NCBI GenBank assembly: GCA_022616075.1
Contig: JAKEFK010000116.1
Coordinates: forward strand, 1 to 33,223
Length of the DNA stretch: 33,223 nucleotides
Direction of reading: 5' to 3'
From: a bacterium
Lineage (GTDB): Bacteria > Acidobacteriota > HRBIN11 > JAKEFK01
Position numbers and translations under genes: made by a program. Of this stretch, positions 23,455 to 33,213 are shown in pieces (the stretch's first letter is position 1; each line of letters starts with the position of its first letter). The notes beneath the pieces were generated by a model, which ran no database searches, had not been told where the DNA came from, and saw only the letters and a program-made list of their open reading frames with translations.

Positions 23455-26196
23455 ATGGAATTAAGTGATTATCCACCACCGGAAAAATGGGATGACTGGG
23501 TAGAGTTTGAAGCGCGCGCATGGCCTCGCCGAGTGCAGCGCCGCTACACTCTGGTTCCCACGATCTGCTTTAACTGTGAAGCGGCCTGCGGACTGCTCGC
23601 TTACATCGATAAAGAGACAATGGAGATACGCAAGTTTGAGGGAAATCCCGTTCATCCGGGCAGCCGCGGGAAGAATTGCGCCAAGGGTCCGGCAACCATC
23701 AATCAGATCAAGGATCCGGAGCGCATTCTCTACCCGATGAAACGCGCCGGGAAACGCGGCGAAGGCAAATGGACCCGTGTCGACTGGCACGAAGTGTTAG
23801 AAGACATAGGCAGCCGCATTGGAAAAGCGATTCGCGAAGGACGCGGCAACGAAATCATGTACCACGTGGGGCGCCCTGGACACGAACGCTACATGGATCG
23901 CGTTCTAAAAGCGTGGGGCGTGGATGGGCATAACAGCCATACGAACATCTGCTCTTCCAGCGCGCGTCTTGGATATCAGCTCTGGCAAGGAGCGGACCGT
24001 CCCTCTCCGGATCATGCCAATGCGCGCTTCATTCTTCTCTTGAGCGCGCATCTCGAATCCGGACACTATTTCAATCCGCATGCGCAGCGCATCATTGAAG
24101 GGAAACTGAAAGGCGCAAAGCTCGCAGTGATCGATCCTCGACTCTCCAACACAGCATCGATGGCGGATTACTGGTTGCCTGCATGGCCGGGAAGCGAATC
24201 CGCTTTGCTGCTCGCCATGGCCAACTTCATTCTGGAGCAAAAGCTGTATGACCGCGAATTCGTGCGGGACTGGACCAACTGGGAGCAGTTTATGCGCGAA
24301 GAATGCTCCGAAAGCGAATGCACTTTTGAAAATTTTGAAATCGAATTGAAGAAGATTTACGCCCAGTACACTCCCGAATTCGGGGAAAAAGAAACCGGGA
24401 TCCCCGCGGCTACGATTGCAGAAATCGCCCAGGGAATCGGCAGAGCAGGGAGCGCGTTTGCAGCGCACATCTGGCGTGGCACTGCATCAGGAAATCGCGG
24501 CGGATGGAACGTTGCGCGTTGTCTTGAATTCCTGCATGTGCTCACGGGAAGTGTTGGGTCCCGTGGTGGTATGTTGCCGAATACATGGACAAAGTACAAC
24601 CCCACTTTCTGGCTGGAACCTCCAGGACAGAAGTTCTGGAACACGCTTCTCTTTCCTGATGAATATCCCTTGACTCACTATGAAATGAGTTTTCTGCTGC
24701 CACACTTTTTGAAAGAAGGTCGCGGCAAATTGGATGTTTATTTCACGCGGGTTTATAACCCTGTCTGGACAAACCCCGATGGTTTCACCTGGATGGAAGT
24801 GCTGAAAGATGAATCCAAAATCGGATTGCATGTTGCGCTGACACCCACCTGGAGCGAAACAGCGCTGTTTGCCGATTACATTCTTCCCATGGGCCACGCT
24901 GGTGAACGCCACGACATTCAAAGCCAGGAAACGCACGCAGGCCGATGGGTTTCCTTCCGGCAACCGGTGTTGCGCGTTGCGATGGAAAAAATGGGAAAGA
25001 AGGTCAACTTCACCTATGAAGCAAACCCGGGAAAAGTGTGGGAGGAAGATGAATTCTGGATTGAACTCTCCTGGCACCTCGATCCCACGGGCGAACTGGG
25101 GATCCGGAAGTATTTTGAGTCTCCTTACGAGCCGGGACGCAAACTGCGCATCGATGAATATTACCGGTGGATTTTCGAGAATTCGGTGCCCGGGCTTCCG
25201 CAAGCCGCCGCAAAGGAGAATCTTTCTCCTCTTGAGTACATGCGAAAATACGGAGCCTTTGAAATCCCCGAAAACGTCTATGAAAAACACAAAAAGCCGC
25301 TAGCAGATGCGAACTATGACATCGACAACACGACCGGCCTTGTAAAAAAGGACGGTAAAGCTGTGGGAATCAACATCAACGGCAAACTGTTGGAAGGGTT
25401 TCCAACTCCCTCGCGAAAACTGGAGTTCTATTCGCCAACAATGAAAGAATGGAAGTGGCCGGAATATGCAATTCCCACTTACGTGAAAAGCCACATTGCG
25501 CGTGAAGATCTGGATTCCACAAAGAACGAATTCTTTTTGATTCCAACATTCCGCTTGCCTACTATGATTCACACGCGCTCAGGCAATGCAAAATGGCTCA
25601 ACGAAATCTCGCATAAGAACCCGGTCTGGATACATCATTCCGATGCGGAGCGGCTTGGTTTGCGCGATGCGGATCTGATCAAAGTGCACACCGAGATCGG
25701 CTACTTCGTGAATCGCATCTGGCGAACCGAAGGAATCAGGCCGGGTGTGATCGCGTGCTCTCATCACATGGGACGCTGGAGACTCGATGCCGATCAGGGC
25801 AGCCGCTGGGCGACCGCGCTGGTAAAAATCGATGAAACCGGAGATGGCAGCTACCGGATGAGACACATCGAAGGGATTAAACCTTTTCGCAGTGAAGATC
25901 CGGATTCATCGCGCATCTGGTGGACCGATGGGGGCGTGCATCAAAACATCACTTTCCCGGTGCACCCCGATCCGATCAGCGGCATGCATTGCTGGCATCA
26001 AAAAGTGCGGCTTGAGAAAGTATCCCCGGAAGACCGTTACGGAGACATCTACGTGGATACCAAAAAATCTTTCGCCATCTATAAAGAATGGCTCGCGCAA
26101 ACAAGATCCGGACCGGCCGCAAACGGATTGCGTAGACCTTTGTGGTTAACCCGCCCCGTTCGCCCTGCTGATGAAATGTTCTATAAGAAGGATTGA
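23455..26196 (+). CDS. Molybdopterin oxidoreductase, DMSO reductase superfamily catalytic subunit
   Basis: A 913-residue enzyme. The N-terminal cluster motif is CFNCEAACG with Cys38, Cys41, Cys45 and a fourth Cys75 in GKNCAKGP, typical of type with a [4Fe-4S] cluster. Mo-bis-MGD-binding blocks follow: SHTNICSSSARLGYQ (Cys166 is the likely Mo ligand; the codon is an ordinary Cys, not UGA), AKLAVIDPRLSNTASMADYW, WPGSESALLLAMANFIL, then FRLPTMIHTRSGNAKWLNEI and the C-terminal binding domain DAERLGLRDADLIKVHTEIG. No twin-arginine signal precedes the cluster; the start at 23455 is fixed by the repeat just upstream. The substrate (polysulfide, thiosulfate, nitrate, formate or other) cannot be told from sequence. 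It is cotranscribed with the fusion subunit before it and probably with the hydrolase three bases after. Confidence 0.88.
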   Translation: MELSDYPPPEKWDDWVEFEARAWPRRVQRRYTLVPTICFNCEAACGLLAYIDKETMEIRKFEGNPVHPGSRGKNCAKGPATINQIKDPERILYPMKRAGKRGEGKWTRVDWHEVLEDIGSRIGKAIREGRGNEIMYHVGRPGHERYMDRVLKAWGVDGHNSHTNICSSSARLGYQLWQGADRPSPDHANARFILLLSAHLESGHYFNPHAQRIIEGKLKGAKLAVIDPRLSNTASMADYWLPAWPGSESALLLAMANFILEQKLYDREFVRDWTNWEQFMREECSESECTFENFEIELKKIYAQYTPEFGEKETGIPAATIAEIAQGIGRAGSAFAAHIWRGTASGNRGGWNVARCLEFLHVLTGSVGSRGGMLPNTWTKYNPTFWLEPPGQKFWNTLLFPDEYPLTHYEMSFLLPHFLKEGRGKLDVYFTRVYNPVWTNPDGFTWMEVLKDESKIGLHVALTPTWSETALFADYILPMGHAGERHDIQSQETHAGRWVSFRQPVLRVAMEKMGKKVNFTYEANPGKVWEEDEFWIELSWHLDPTGELGIRKYFESPYEPGRKLRIDEYYRWIFENSVPGLPQAAAKENLSPLEYMRKYGAFEIPENVYEKHKKPLADANYDIDNTTGLVKKDGKAVGININGKLLEGFPTPSRKLEFYSPTMKEWKWPEYAIPTYVKSHIAREDLDSTKNEFFLIPTFRLPTMIHTRSGNAKWLNEISHKNPVWIHHSDAERLGLRDADLIKVHTEIGYFVNRIWRTEGIRPGVIACSHHMGRWRLDADQGSRWATALVKIDETGDGSYRMRHIEGIKPFRSEDPDSSRIWWTDGGVHQNITFPVHPDPISGMHCWHQKVRLEKVSPEDRYGDIYVDTKKSFAIYKEWLAQTRSGPAANGLRRPLWLTRPVRPADEMFYKKD

Positions 26197-26199
26197 CGC

Positions 26200-27075
26200 A
26201 TGCCACAAAAACTATCCGTTTGTTGTTTTCTACTGATATTTGGGATGGCCCAGACCGCGAGCGTTGAAACAAAAATTGCGGATAGAATGAAAGAATTCGG
26301 AGCAACAACGGTCGGCATCTATTTCGAAGATCCTGAAGGGGATGTCTTTTCTTTGAATTCAAATGAGATTTTTCACGCAGCATCCACGATGAAAGTGCCG
26401 GTCATGATGGAAATTTTTCGGAAAGTCGAAAAAGGCAAGCTTCAATTAGACCAGCCGGTCGTTGTAAAGAATGAATTTGCCAGCATCATGGATGGTTCCG
26501 CTTACTCCCTCACACCTGAAGAAGATTCGGATACAGAGATCTACAAACTTATCAGCAAAACGCTGACGCTCCGTGAGCTTGTGGAGCGAATGATCAATCA
26601 GAGCAGTAATCTCGCAACCAACATCGTGATCCAGATGGCAAACGCAAAAGATGTGATGGCTTTGATGAAAGAGATTGGCGCCGATGGAATGACGGTGCTG
26701 CGAGGCGTTGAAGACATCAAAGCTTACGAGGCCGGCAAAAATAATACCACTTCTGCGCGCGCGCTGGCGGTCTGCATGAAAACCATTTTGAATTCAAAAT
26801 TGTTTTCGGAAAATTCGCGCGAGGAAATGTTTAAGATTCTTTTGTCGCAAACATCCAAAACAATCGCTGACGGCCTCCAGGCGGATCAAAAAGGACTCAA
26901 AGTTGCGAGTAAGGACGGCTGGATTACCGAGATTCATCACGACGCAGCAATCATTCAGGACAAGAATGGCAAGAACACCATTCTTGTGATTCTTACCAAG
27001 GGCGTGAAAGAAGAACCTCGCGGAGAAGCGCTGGTTGCCACTCTAGCAGCCGACATCTGGGCCGCCCTGCACTAA
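26200..27075 (+). CDS. Class A beta-lactamase-like serine hydrolase (PBP-like)
   Basis: A 291-residue protein with a likely Sec signal (KLSVCCFLLIFGMAQTASVE). The serine-beta-lactamase fold motifs are STMK (Ser62, Lys65), SSN (135-137, matching SDN) and KDG (238-240, matching KTG). The omega-loop region reads RGVEDIKAYEAGKNNTTSA, and the ExxLN glutamate that activates deacylation in true class A lactamases is not recognisable. It is therefore more likely a penicillin-binding or esterase-type relative than a resistance enzyme. It has a good AAGGA ribosome binding site and starts three bases after the Mo-enzyme stop, but no functional link to it is obvious. Confidence 0.8.
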   Translation: MPQKLSVCCFLLIFGMAQTASVETKIADRMKEFGATTVGIYFEDPEGDVFSLNSNEIFHAASTMKVPVMMEIFRKVEKGKLQLDQPVVVKNEFASIMDGSAYSLTPEEDSDTEIYKLISKTLTLRELVERMINQSSNLATNIVIQMANAKDVMALMKEIGADGMTVLRGVEDIKAYEAGKNNTTSARALAVCMKTILNSKLFSENSREEMFKILLSQTSKTIADGLQADQKGLKVASKDGWITEIHHDAAIIQDKNGKNTILVILTKGVKEEPRGEALVATLAADIWAALH

Positions 27076-27081
27076 AGAGTA

Positions 27082-27117
27082 CCGCCAAGGCGCCTGCGCG
27101 TTCTTGGCGTCTTGGCA
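27082..27117. repeat. CGCCAAG-family inverted repeat
   Basis: GCCAAGGCGCC (27084-27094) pairs with GGCGTCTTGGC (27106-27116) with one mismatch around a TGCGCGTTCTT loop, 7 bases after the hydrolase stop. Together with the next repeat it separates the two convergent genes and may end transcription, though the T run is short. Confidence 0.7.
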
Positions 27118-27128
27118 GTTTAATGCTG

Positions 27129-27184
27129 GTAGGCGCGACCCTTGTGGTCGCCCGAATTAGGGCAGGCACAAGGCCTGCCCCTAC
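27129..27184. repeat. Dispersed palindromic repeat, GTAGGGGC family, inverted copy
   Basis: Same family as 7764-7817 in the opposite orientation: the GCGACC/GGTCGC hairpin comes first, then GGGCAGGC/GCCTGCCC. Its last bases (CTAC, 27181-27184) supply the TAG stop of the orphan protein gene on the minus strand. Confidence 0.85.
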
Positions 27185-28680
27185 GCAGCGTCCGGCTGAT
27201 ACTTGGGCAATTTGCCTTGCCATTCCTTTTCGCTCCAGCCGTAATGCTTTTGATAGCGTTCCTGTGTTTCCTTCGGCAGATCATTCCAGGATTTTCCCTG
27301 CTGCAATTCCGCAGGATCATTCCAGTATCCCGGACCCTGTCTCAATCCTTCATAGAGTTCATCGCCCGTTATACCGCGAATACCCACACCTACTTTTCCT
27401 CCGACTTCGCCTTTGACTTTCGGTCCGCCATCGCTTCCAATTTCAGCGTTCACGCTCGCATGCGCACCGAAACGGGCGTCAGCTTGATTCGGATTATACG
27501 AAGCGTAGGGTCCATAACCGGCGGTTTTGCCCCCACCGCCTTGCTTGATTTTGACCTCGAACGTTCCGTCATCTCGTACCTGTACCTGACTCCCTTTATA
27601 TCCGGCCTGTCCGGCAACCGAACCATCTTTGGATCTTTCCGTACCACCAACTTTAAAGTCGCCGACTTGCTGCGACACTCCATCTTCGCGAGTCGTACTT
27701 GTTCGCAGGCCATCACCGGTGCCCACAGTAGCTCCAGCTTTACCGCCGACCGATACACCGGTTTTCGACGAGTTCACAAACTCGACTTTGGCGTTCGCTT
27801 CCACTTCTACGAACACGTCACCTGCAGGGCGGCGTCCGGTAAATTTGTACATCTTCTCCATTGCCATCTCACGCGCTTCTTTATCACCACGCGTTTTTGT
27901 GATTCGTTCATCGGCCCACTTATCGGCCAACGCGTCGCCTGCTTTGTTTGCATAACCGGGTTCCTGACCCAGTGGATGTTTCGGCGCCCAGTGACCGAGC
28001 TTCCTCATTTCCTCCGGACTCTTGCAGTTGTCGAGTTCCTTCTTATAACGGTCCATATATTGCCCGTAAGCTTTGTCATATTCCGCGGCGCCCTTCAAGT
28101 TCTGTTCGGAAATCAACTCCCTCATTTCTTTGGGAAGCTCCGGTTTGTTATCGTAAAGAGTTGGACCTGCCGGTGGATTCAACGGACCATCCGGAACCTT
28201 CACTTCGCCGCCATTCAAGTAGCCTTTCTTGGCGCCTTGTTCCAGGAACCCTTTTTTATCGGCATCGCTCATGTTATCCATATAGCGCTGGAGCACACCA
28301 TCTTTTGACATGCGCTCAACTTGCGCTTTGTATTCGCCGGGTGATAATGACTCCAATTTATCGCGGACATCCTTTACATCCTGATCTGTAACCGCGAGAT
28401 CGGTAACGCCATAAGAAAGCTTCTCTTTGATCTGCTTTGCATTTTCATCGACTTTTGCCTGGTCTACCTTATTCAAACTCGCATCGAGCTGGGCGGCGCG
28501 GGCCTGTCCTTCCATGGCATGTTCCGCTTTTTGCGCGGCCGGATCGGCAGCCGGTTTTGCTGCGCCTGTAGTTTGACTTTTTTCTTCTGGCTTCGTTTCC
28601 GTTTTTGAAGCCGGCTGATTGTCGGTTTTTTGCAAGGGTCCTGTTTGTGGTTGGGAATTAGTTTTTGAAATGCCGTTCAT
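27181..28680 (-). CDS. Orphan 499-residue protein with disordered N-terminus and glycine-rich beta region
   Basis: I do not recognise this protein. Residues 1-70 are low complexity, rich in Pro, Gln, Thr and Lys (GISKTNSQPQTGPLQKTDN), with no Sec or Tat signal and no membrane helix. Residues 75-140 are helical (VKDVRDKLESLSPGEYKAQV, GVLQRYMDNMSDADKKGFLE), and 175-270 helical and charged. Residues about 275-430 are glycine-rich and beta-prone (GVSVGGKAGATVGTGDGLRT, FGAHASVNAEIGSDGG, VKGEVGGKVGVGIRG). A C-terminal block ends DELYEGLRQGPGYWNDP, then YQKHYGWSEKEWQGKLPKY. The start at 28680 has a perfect GGAGG five bases upstream, so it is well expressed. Such unstructured, signal-less N-termini occur in proteins delivered by special secretion systems, but no such system is in the window. 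Confidence 0.65.
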   Translation of the reverse strand: MNGISKTNSQPQTGPLQKTDNQPASKTETKPEEKSQTTGAAKPAADPAAQKAEHAMEGQARAAQLDASLNKVDQAKVDENAKQIKEKLSYGVTDLAVTDQDVKDVRDKLESLSPGEYKAQVERMSKDGVLQRYMDNMSDADKKGFLEQGAKKGYLNGGEVKVPDGPLNPPAGPTLYDNKPELPKEMRELISEQNLKGAAEYDKAYGQYMDRYKKELDNCKSPEEMRKLGHWAPKHPLGQEPGYANKAGDALADKWADERITKTRGDKEAREMAMEKMYKFTGRRPAGDVFVEVEANAKVEFVNSSKTGVSVGGKAGATVGTGDGLRTSTTREDGVSQQVGDFKVGGTERSKDGSVAGQAGYKGSQVQVRDDGTFEVKIKQGGGGKTAGYGPYASYNPNQADARFGAHASVNAEIGSDGGPKVKGEVGGKVGVGIRGITGDELYEGLRQGPGYWNDPAELQQGKSWNDLPKETQERYQKHYGWSEKEWQGKLPKYQPDAA

Positions 28681-28804
28681 GATGTCCTCCTTAATTTCAC
28701 CTACAGAATACGAGATTCATGATTCCGGCACCTCTATCGCGCGGTTGGACGCAACATACGAAAATGGCTAGGGAATGGTCTATAACCTAAGATAGAGAGA
28801 ATTC

Positions 28805-28864
28805 AACGCAGAGGACGCAAAGTAATAAATTTTTTTCTCTGCGATCTTCGCATCTCTGCGTTAA
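28805..28864. repeat. AACGCAGAG-family inverted repeat
   Basis: AACGCAGA (28805-28812) pairs with TCTGCGTT (28855-28862) around an A/T-rich middle. A related word recurs inside the end of carA (29974-30005). It lies in the 28681-28900 gap between the orphan gene and carA; the remainder of that gap holds nothing I can name. Confidence 0.7.
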
Positions 28865-28882
28865 AAAGAATCTGTTTTGTGG

Positions 28883-28888
28883 TAGAAT
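28883..28888 (+). promoter_or_regulatory. Possible -10 box of carAB
   Basis: TAGAAT ends 12 bases before the carA ATG, with a weak TTAAAA 16 bases upstream of it. The leader would be about five bases long. No pyrimidine-regulatory attenuator or PyrR site is visible. Confidence 0.35.
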
Positions 28889-28900
28889 CTGTGCCCCGAG

Positions 28901-30016
28901 ATGGATGCTTTACTCGTTCTGGAGGATGGTTACTCGGAACGGGGCGTTGCTTTTGGATTTCCCGGTGAATACTTCGGCGAAATCGTTTTCAACACATGCA
29001 TCACCGGTTATCAGGAAATTCTTACCGATCCATCGTATCAAGACCAGGTTATCGTATTCACATATCCACAGATCGGGAATTACGGCGTTAATGTAGAAGA
29101 CGTCGAATCTTCCAGGATCTATCCTTCCGCGATTGTCGTTCGAGAGCTCAGCGATTATCCATCGAACTGGAGGAGCAAAAGCTCGCTGTCGGATTACTTG
29201 CGATATCACGGCAAGATTGCGATATCGGAAATTGACACGCGCGCATTGACCAGACATATTCGTGAAAAAGGCGCGATGCGTTGCGGCGTATCCACTCGCG
29301 ATCTGAATGCGGGGAGTTTGCTGGCAAAGGTTCGGGGAATTCCCTTGATGGAAGGCGCGGATCTCGTGCCAAAAGTCACAACGAAACGCATGTATGAAAT
29401 GACCGAACGAGGCCCCGCGAAATGGGATGTGGTGGTCTATGATTTTGGCGTCAAAGGAAACATTCTTCGCAATCTGCAGCAGGAAGGTTGCAGGGTAAGT
29501 GTTGTTCCAGCCGACACAAGTGCCGAACGTGTGCTGGCGATGAAACCTGATGGCGTCGTTTTATCGAATGGTCCCGGCGATCCGGCAGCTCTTCAGTTGA
29601 TCGTTCATGAAATCCAGCAGCTCATCGGTCATTTTCCAATTCTTGGAATTTGTTTGGGCCATCAGATTCTGGGACATGCTCTGGGGGGCAAAACCTTCAA
29701 ATTGAAATTCGGACATCGTGGTGGAAACCAGCCTGTGATGCATCTTCCATCGAAACGCGTGGAAATTACTTCGCACAATCACGGATTTGCCGTGGATCCG
29801 GATTCACTCGGTCCGGAAATCCAGCCTACTTACGTGAACCTGAATGATCAGACGCTGGAGGGTTTTCGGTGTCCGGAAAAGATGATTGAAGCAGTTCAAT
29901 TTCATCCGGAGGCAGCTCCGGGTCCGCATGATTGCCATCATATCTTTGAAGACTTCCGTAAGATGCTGGAAGATTCAACGCAAAGGCGCGAAGACGCAAA
30001 GAAAGTAAGCAAATGA
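28901..30016 (+). CDS. carA: Carbamoyl-phosphate synthase small (glutaminase) subunit
   Basis: A 371-residue protein. Residues 1-150 form the N-terminal CarA domain ([38 protein letters not shown]). Residues 175-355 are the class I amidotransferase domain: SNGPGDPA, nucleophile Cys251 in [16 protein letters not shown], and His335/Glu337 in [14 protein letters not shown]. It hydrolyses glutamine and channels ammonia to CarB for arginine and pyrimidine synthesis. Family proteins end near FEDFRKML; the last 14 residues here (about 358-371, [14 protein letters not shown]) are encoded by a dispersed repeat word. The stop overlaps the carB ATG. Confidence 0.95.
   Translation: MDALLVLEDGYSERGVAFGFPGEYFGEIVFNTCITGYQEILTDPSYQDQVIVFTYPQIGNYGVNVEDVESSRIYPSAIVVRELSDYPSNWRSKSSLSDYLRYHGKIAISEIDTRALTRHIREKGAMRCGVSTRDLNAGSLLAKVRGIPLMEGADLVPKVTTKRMYEMTERGPAKWDVVVYDFGVKGNILRNLQQEGCRVSVVPADTSAERVLAMKPDGVVLSNGPGDPAALQLIVHEIQQLIGHFPILGICLGHQILGHALGGKTFKLKFGHRGGNQPVMHLPSKRVEITSHNHGFAVDPDSLGPEIQPTYVNLNDQTLEGFRCPEKMIEAVQFHPEAAPGPHDCHHIFEDFRKMLEDSTQRREDAKKVSK
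29974..30005. repeat. AACGCAAAG-family repeat word inside carA
   Basis: TTCAACGCAAAGGCGCGAAG followed by ACGCAAAGAAA matches the family at 28805-28864 and lies wholly in the carA coding end, where it encodes the non-family tail. Confidence 0.6.
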
Positions 30017-33000
30017 AACGCACAGACATCCATAAGATATTGATCATCGGGTCGGGACCGATTGTGATTGGTCAGGCTTGCGAATTTGATTATTCCGGCA
30101 CTCAGGCTTGCAAAGCCCTGCGCCAGGAAGGTTACGAGCTGGTTCTGGTAAACAGCAACCCTGCCACCATCATGACCGATCCTGAAATTGCGGATCGCAC
30201 TTATATCGAACCCTTAAACGTCAATGTCCTTACCTCTATATTAAAAGCGGAAAAACCGGACGCTTTGCTGCCGACTGTAGGGGGGCAAACCGCGCTGAAT
30301 TTAACACTGGAACTTTGCGAACAGGGGATTCTTCGCGAAAATGGTGTGGAATTACTGGCATTGAGTGAAGGCTCGCTTCGTCTTGCAGAAGACCGGTTGC
30401 TATTCAAACGCGCGATGCAGGAAATCGGTCTCGAAGTCCCGCGCAGCGCGTATGTTCAATCGGTGGAAGAGGGTTTAGCCGCTGTAAAAGAGATTCGATA
30501 TCCCGCCATTTTGCGTCCTTCCTTCACGCTGGGGGGCTCCGGCGGCGGCATCGCATTCAATATGGATGAGTTTATCCAGCTCGTGATGTCCGGTTTGGAA
30601 AAGAGTCCGGTGCATGGCGTGTTGATTGAAGAATCACTGATTGGATGGAAAGAGTACGAACTGGAAGTGATGCGGGATTTGAAGGACAACGTAGTGATCA
30701 TTTGTTCCATCGAAAATTTCGATCCTATGGGAATTCATACGGGAGACTCCATCACCGTCGCACCCTCGCAGACGCTCACGGATCGCGAGTATCAAAAGCT
30801 TCGGGATGCATCGATTGCAATTATTCGCAAGGTGGGCGTGCAAACGGGCGGTTCAAACATCCAGTTTGCTGTAAATCCCGATGATGGAAGGATCGTTGTC
30901 ATTGAAATGAATCCACGCGTTTCCCGCAGCTCGGCGCTTGCGTCTAAGGCCACCGGATTTCCGATCGCGAAAATTGCTGCAAAGCTTGCCGTCGGATACA
31001 CGCTCGATGAAATCCCGAATGAGATCACGCGCAAAACGATGGCCTCTTTTGAACCCACACTGGATTACGTCGTTGTAAAACTTCCACGCTGGGCTTTCGA
31101 AAAATTCAAGTACGCAGATCCGATTCTGACAACGCAGATGAAATCCGTTGGAGAAGTCATGGCGATCGGGCGGACTTTCAAAGAAGCGTTGATGAAAGGG
31201 ATTCATGCGCTGGAATTGAAAAGTTATGGTCTTTTACTGGATAACATCTCAGACGATCCTTCCGTGATCCGCTCTCATCTGCAGACGCCGACATGGGACC
31301 GCATTTTTTACGTTGCCGCGGCAATCGAAGCAGGAATCTCCTTTCATGACATTCACAGCATTACGAATATCGATCCGTGGTTTCTGGCTCAAATGGAAGA
31401 AATACTGTCGATGTGCCGCAATCTTGAAAATTGGGATGAGGTGACATCCGAAGATCTGCGCCGCGCGAAACGTCTGGGTTTATCGGATAAGGATATCGCT
31501 TATTTCAGTCATCGAACGGAAGCGGAAGTGCGTCAGGTTCGTGAACAGTCCCGTTTGCGTCCGGTTTACAAACGTATCGATACATGCGCCGCTGAATTCG
31601 AAGCTTACACTCCTTATTTATATTCAACGTACGAAAAAGAATGTGAAGCCAATCCAACGAATGCGCGGAAAGTATTAATTGTGGGAAGCGGCTGCAACAG
31701 AATCGGCCAGGGGATTGAATTCGATTACTGTTGTTGCCAGGCCTCCTTCACTTTAAAGGAAATCGGAATCGAATCGATCATGGTGAATTGCAACCCGGAA
31801 ACCGTGAGCACCGACTACGATACTTCCGACCGCCTCTATTTCGAACCGATCACGGTGGAGAATTTGCTTGACATTATTGAGATCGAAAATCCTGAAGGTG
31901 TGATTGTGCAATTCGGTGGTCAGACCTCACTGAAAGTGGCGGAAGGATTGCACCGCGCAGGTGTAAAGATTCTGGGAACGAGTTTTGATTCGATTGATCT
32001 GGCGGAAGACCGGAAGCGGTTTCGCCAGTTTCTGGATTTCTATGGAATTCGACAACCACAATCTTCAACCTGTCACTCGCTGGAAGAAGCGATCCGCACC
32101 GCGCAGGAGATCGGCTATCCGGTCATGGTACGTCCCAGCTACGTTCTGGGCGGTAGAGCGATGGCAATCGCTTATGACGAAGAAGATCTGGTGAAGTTTG
32201 TGGAGGAAGCAGTGCGTGAATCCTTCGATCGCCCGATCCTGATAGATCACTTTTTGGAAGATGCGCTCGAATATGATCTGGACGCTCTTTGTGAGGGTGG
32301 TGAGCTTTTTGTTGCCGGAATCATTGAACATATCGAACGCGCCGGCATTCATTCAGGTGATAGTTGCGGTGTCCTACCTGCTTACTTTCTAACTCCCAGA
32401 ATCAAACAGCAAATGATCGAGTGGACCAAAACGATTTCCGCGAATTTGAACATCGTTGGACTGATGAACATCCAGTTCGCCGTACAGAAAGATGTTCTGT
32501 ACGTGCTCGAAGTGAATCCGAGGGCTTCCCGCACGGTGCCCTATGTGAGTAAGGCAATCGGAATTCCGCTGGTCAAATTGGCAACGCGACTCATGACAGG
32601 AGAACACCTCAGCGATTTCAAGCTTCCGGAGGAGGTGCCTCTGCAAGGGAATTACATCAAGGCCCCCGTTTTTCCATTCATCAAGTTTCCAGATGAAGAT
32701 GTATTGCTGGGACCGGAAATGAAGAGCACGGGTGAAGTCATGGGAGTAGGAAACAACTTCGGAATAGCATTTGCGAAAGCTTTAATGGCTGCTGGAAACC
32801 GGTTGCCTGTAGAAGGCAATGTATTTGTCAGCGTGAATGATCGTGACAAATCTGCGTTGCTTCCGATCGCATCGGCGCTTCATCGGCTGGGTTTCTCGCT
32901 GGTTGCGACGGATGGAACGTCCCGGTATTTGAATGAAAATTCGATCCCGGCAAAAAAGATTCTGAAAGTGAATGAAGGACGGCCCAACATCGAAGACGCA

Positions 33001-33213
33001 ATCATCAATGGCGAAATTCACCTGGTAATCAACACACCTTTGGGAAAATTTTCTATTCAGGATGAGAGCGCTATTCGCCGCACGGCAATCCGGCATGGCG
33101 TTCCCTGCATCACAACTCTTGCGGGAGCAGAAGCTGCCATCGAGGGAATCAAGGGTTTGCGCGAAGGAACGCTCCCAATCTACGCACTGCAGGAATATAA
33201 CAGAGTGCCTTAG
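30013..33213 (+). CDS. carB: Carbamoyl-phosphate synthase large subunit
   Basis: A complete 1066-residue protein (E. coli CarB is 1073). It has the two homologous synthetase halves: the first with [20 protein letters not shown] (14-33), [23 protein letters not shown] and [18 protein letters not shown]; the second with [20 protein letters not shown] (about 553-572), [26 protein letters not shown] and [16 protein letters not shown]. The C-terminal MGS-like regulatory domain ([27 protein letters not shown]) is present and binds effectors. The ATG overlaps the carA stop (ATGA), so the subunits are made in step. It ends ten bases before the window edge. Confidence 0.97.
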   Translation: MKRTDIHKILIIGSGPIVIGQACEFDYSGTQACKALRQEGYELVLVNSNPATIMTDPEIADRTYIEPLNVNVLTSILKAEKPDALLPTVGGQTALNLTLELCEQGILRENGVELLALSEGSLRLAEDRLLFKRAMQEIGLEVPRSAYVQSVEEGLAAVKEIRYPAILRPSFTLGGSGGGIAFNMDEFIQLVMSGLEKSPVHGVLIEESLIGWKEYELEVMRDLKDNVVIICSIENFDPMGIHTGDSITVAPSQTLTDREYQKLRDASIAIIRKVGVQTGGSNIQFAVNPDDGRIVVIEMNPRVSRSSALASKATGFPIAKIAAKLAVGYTLDEIPNEITRKTMASFEPTLDYVVVKLPRWAFEKFKYADPILTTQMKSVGEVMAIGRTFKEALMKGIHALELKSYGLLLDNISDDPSVIRSHLQTPTWDRIFYVAAAIEAGISFHDIHSITNIDPWFLAQMEEILSMCRNLENWDEVTSEDLRRAKRLGLSDKDIAYFSHRTEAEVRQVREQSRLRPVYKRIDTCAAEFEAYTPYLYSTYEKECEANPTNARKVLIVGSGCNRIGQGIEFDYCCCQASFTLKEIGIESIMVNCNPETVSTDYDTSDRLYFEPITVENLLDIIEIENPEGVIVQFGGQTSLKVAEGLHRAGVKILGTSFDSIDLAEDRKRFRQFLDFYGIRQPQSSTCHSLEEAIRTAQEIGYPVMVRPSYVLGGRAMAIAYDEEDLVKFVEEAVRESFDRPILIDHFLEDALEYDLDALCEGGELFVAGIIEHIERAGIHSGDSCGVLPAYFLTPRIKQQMIEWTKTISANLNIVGLMNIQFAVQKDVLYVLEVNPRASRTVPYVSKAIGIPLVKLATRLMTGEHLSDFKLPEEVPLQGNYIKAPVFPFIKFPDEDVLLGPEMKSTGEVMGVGNNFGIAFAKALMAAGNRLPVEGNVFVSVNDRDKSALLPIASALHRLGFSLVATDGTSRYLNENSIPAKKILKVNEGRPNIEDAIINGEIHLVINTPLGKFSIQDESAIRRTAIRHGVPCITTLAGAEAAIEGIKGLREGTLPIYALQEYNRVP

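Noticed and set aside
23900-24000. Selenocysteine in the Mo enzyme, suggested by selB in the same window
   Set aside because: The metal-ligand position is encoded by an ordinary Cys codon (TNIC) and there is no in-frame UGA in the gene.
26200-27075. Antibiotic-resistance beta-lactamase
   Set aside because: The class A glutamate motif is not found, so resistance is not supported.
27142-28308. A 388-codon open frame on the plus strand opposite the orphan protein gene
   Set aside because: The minus-strand gene has a perfect ribosome binding site and a plausible protein composition; the plus-strand frame is Ser/Phe/Arg-rich, has no domain and starts inside a repeat.
7764-30005. CRISPR array
   Set aside because: The repeats are palindromic, of several unrelated families, and widely separated with genes between; there is no regular repeat-spacer series and no cas gene.
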